Shown: positions 5,471 to 5,863 of the stretch, one piece after another | How the letters are laid out: every line of letters begins with the position of its first letter | Position numbering within the stretch: position 1 is the stretch's first letter | DNA from: Clostridia bacterium | Lineage (GTDB): Bacteria; Bacillota; Clostridia; Christensenellales; Aristaeellaceae | NCBI GenBank assembly: GCA_017537105.1 | Contig: JAFWBZ010000066.1 | Coordinates: forward strand, 1 to 5,863 | Length of the DNA: 5,863 bases | Direction of reading: 5' to 3' | Notes under the pieces: generated by a model | What the model was told of the DNA's origin: nothing | The model's input: the letters and a program-made list of their open reading frames with translations, nothing else | The model's database searches: none | Translations under genes and position numbers: made by a program

Positions 5471-5863
5471 ATGCCGAAATCCCGGACGGAAGTTCTGCTC
5501 ACCCTGGCGAGGGGCCTGTTGTGCGCCATCGCGCTGACGCTGGCCGGCATGGCCGTCATTGCGGTGCTGGTCGTCCATGCGCGCGCGTCGGACGGCACGA
5601 TCCGCGCGTTGAACCAACTGCTGAAGTGCGCCGCCATCGTCCTCGGCACCATTGCGTCCGTGGGCCGCGGCGGCAGGCGAGGCTTCGTCACCGGAATGGT
5701 GCTGGCCATCCTCTATATGGCGCTGGGCTATGCCATGGCCGTCGCACTGGGAGGGAACGCCTTCCAGGTGCCCGGCATGCTGGGCGAAATGCTGATCGGT
5801 GCGGCCATCGGCGCAACCTGCGGCGCGATCTGCAGCAATCTGCCCGCCCGCAGGGCGAGGTCC
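5471..5863 (+). CDS. Small TIGR04086/YrzE-like membrane protein (runs off the window)
   Basis: From the ATG at 5471 the frame is open for 131 codons to the window edge with no stop. The product is very hydrophobic, with about four helices at residues 10-35, 48-63, 72-93 and 100-121. It has a basic stretch (VGRGGRRGFVTGMVLAILYM) between helices two and three and a Gly/Ala-rich last helix (LIGAAIGATCGAICSN). This layout matches the TIGR04086 family of Firmicutes (B. subtilis YrzE), proteins of about 120-135 residues and unknown function, so the stop is probably just beyond the edge. GGAGGG at 5459-5464 lies six bases before the ATG and supports this start. The gene diverges from putP. In Bacillus the relative sits near yajC. 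Whether that holds here cannot be seen. Family assignment is from memory of the pattern. Confidence 0.7.
   Translation, partial: MPKSRTEVLLTLARGLLCAIALTLAGMAVIAVLVVHARASDGTIRALNQLLKCAAIVLGTIASVGRGGRRGFVTGMVLAILYMALGYAMAVALGGNAFQVPGMLGEMLIGAAIGATCGAICSNLPARRARS

Noticed and set aside
5387..5863. An alternative plus-strand frame starting at 5387 over the last gene
   Set aside because: After the first 40 codons it turns Arg/His-rich with no family resemblance, whereas the 5471 frame has a strong ribosome binding site and a coherent membrane-protein pattern.

Overview
The window reads as a chromosomal segment from a GC-rich member of the Firmicutes, most likely a clostridial anaerobe. This rests on a textbook CtsR operator in front of clpB, a small membrane protein of the Firmicutes TIGR04086/YrzE type, sigma-A-like promoters, strong AGGAGG-type ribosome binding sites and one TTG start. 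The coding DNA is GC-rich, especially at third codon positions, which opens long false frames on the opposite strands. I cannot name a genus. I see no phage, transposon, tRNA, rRNA or CRISPR sequence.

Layout. From 514 leftwards off the edge is the 5' part of clpB (minus strand), with a consensus promoter and a CtsR box overlapping its start site. Diverging from it at 695-1624 is an EamA/DMT-family 10-helix transporter (plus). It is followed at 1721-2476 by murI, glutamate racemase, which has its own promoter. A very strong GC-rich hairpin at 2488-2526 ends murI and separates it from the convergent mscS-family channel gene (2551-3453, minus). Upstream of that, on the same strand, is a putP-type sodium/proline symporter (3729-5177), with its own promoter, an operator-like palindrome and a likely terminator. 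Diverging from putP at the right edge is the start of a TIGR04086-like small membrane protein (5471 onward, plus), which runs off the window.

How they fit together. Most genes appear to be separately promoted rather than forming one operon. clpB is a protein quality-control gene under heat-shock repression. murI supplies D-glutamate for peptidoglycan. The mscS/putP pair has an osmotic theme: PutP takes up proline, a compatible solute as well as a nutrient, and MscS-type channels release solutes on hypo-osmotic shock. That link is inferred from adjacency only.

Novelty. I found no convincing undescribed system. The points most worth a second look are regulatory: the CtsR-controlled clpB promoter, the TTG start of putP overlapped by an out-of-frame ATG, the palindrome just downstream of the putP promoter, and the perfect 12-bp palindrome upstream of mscS.
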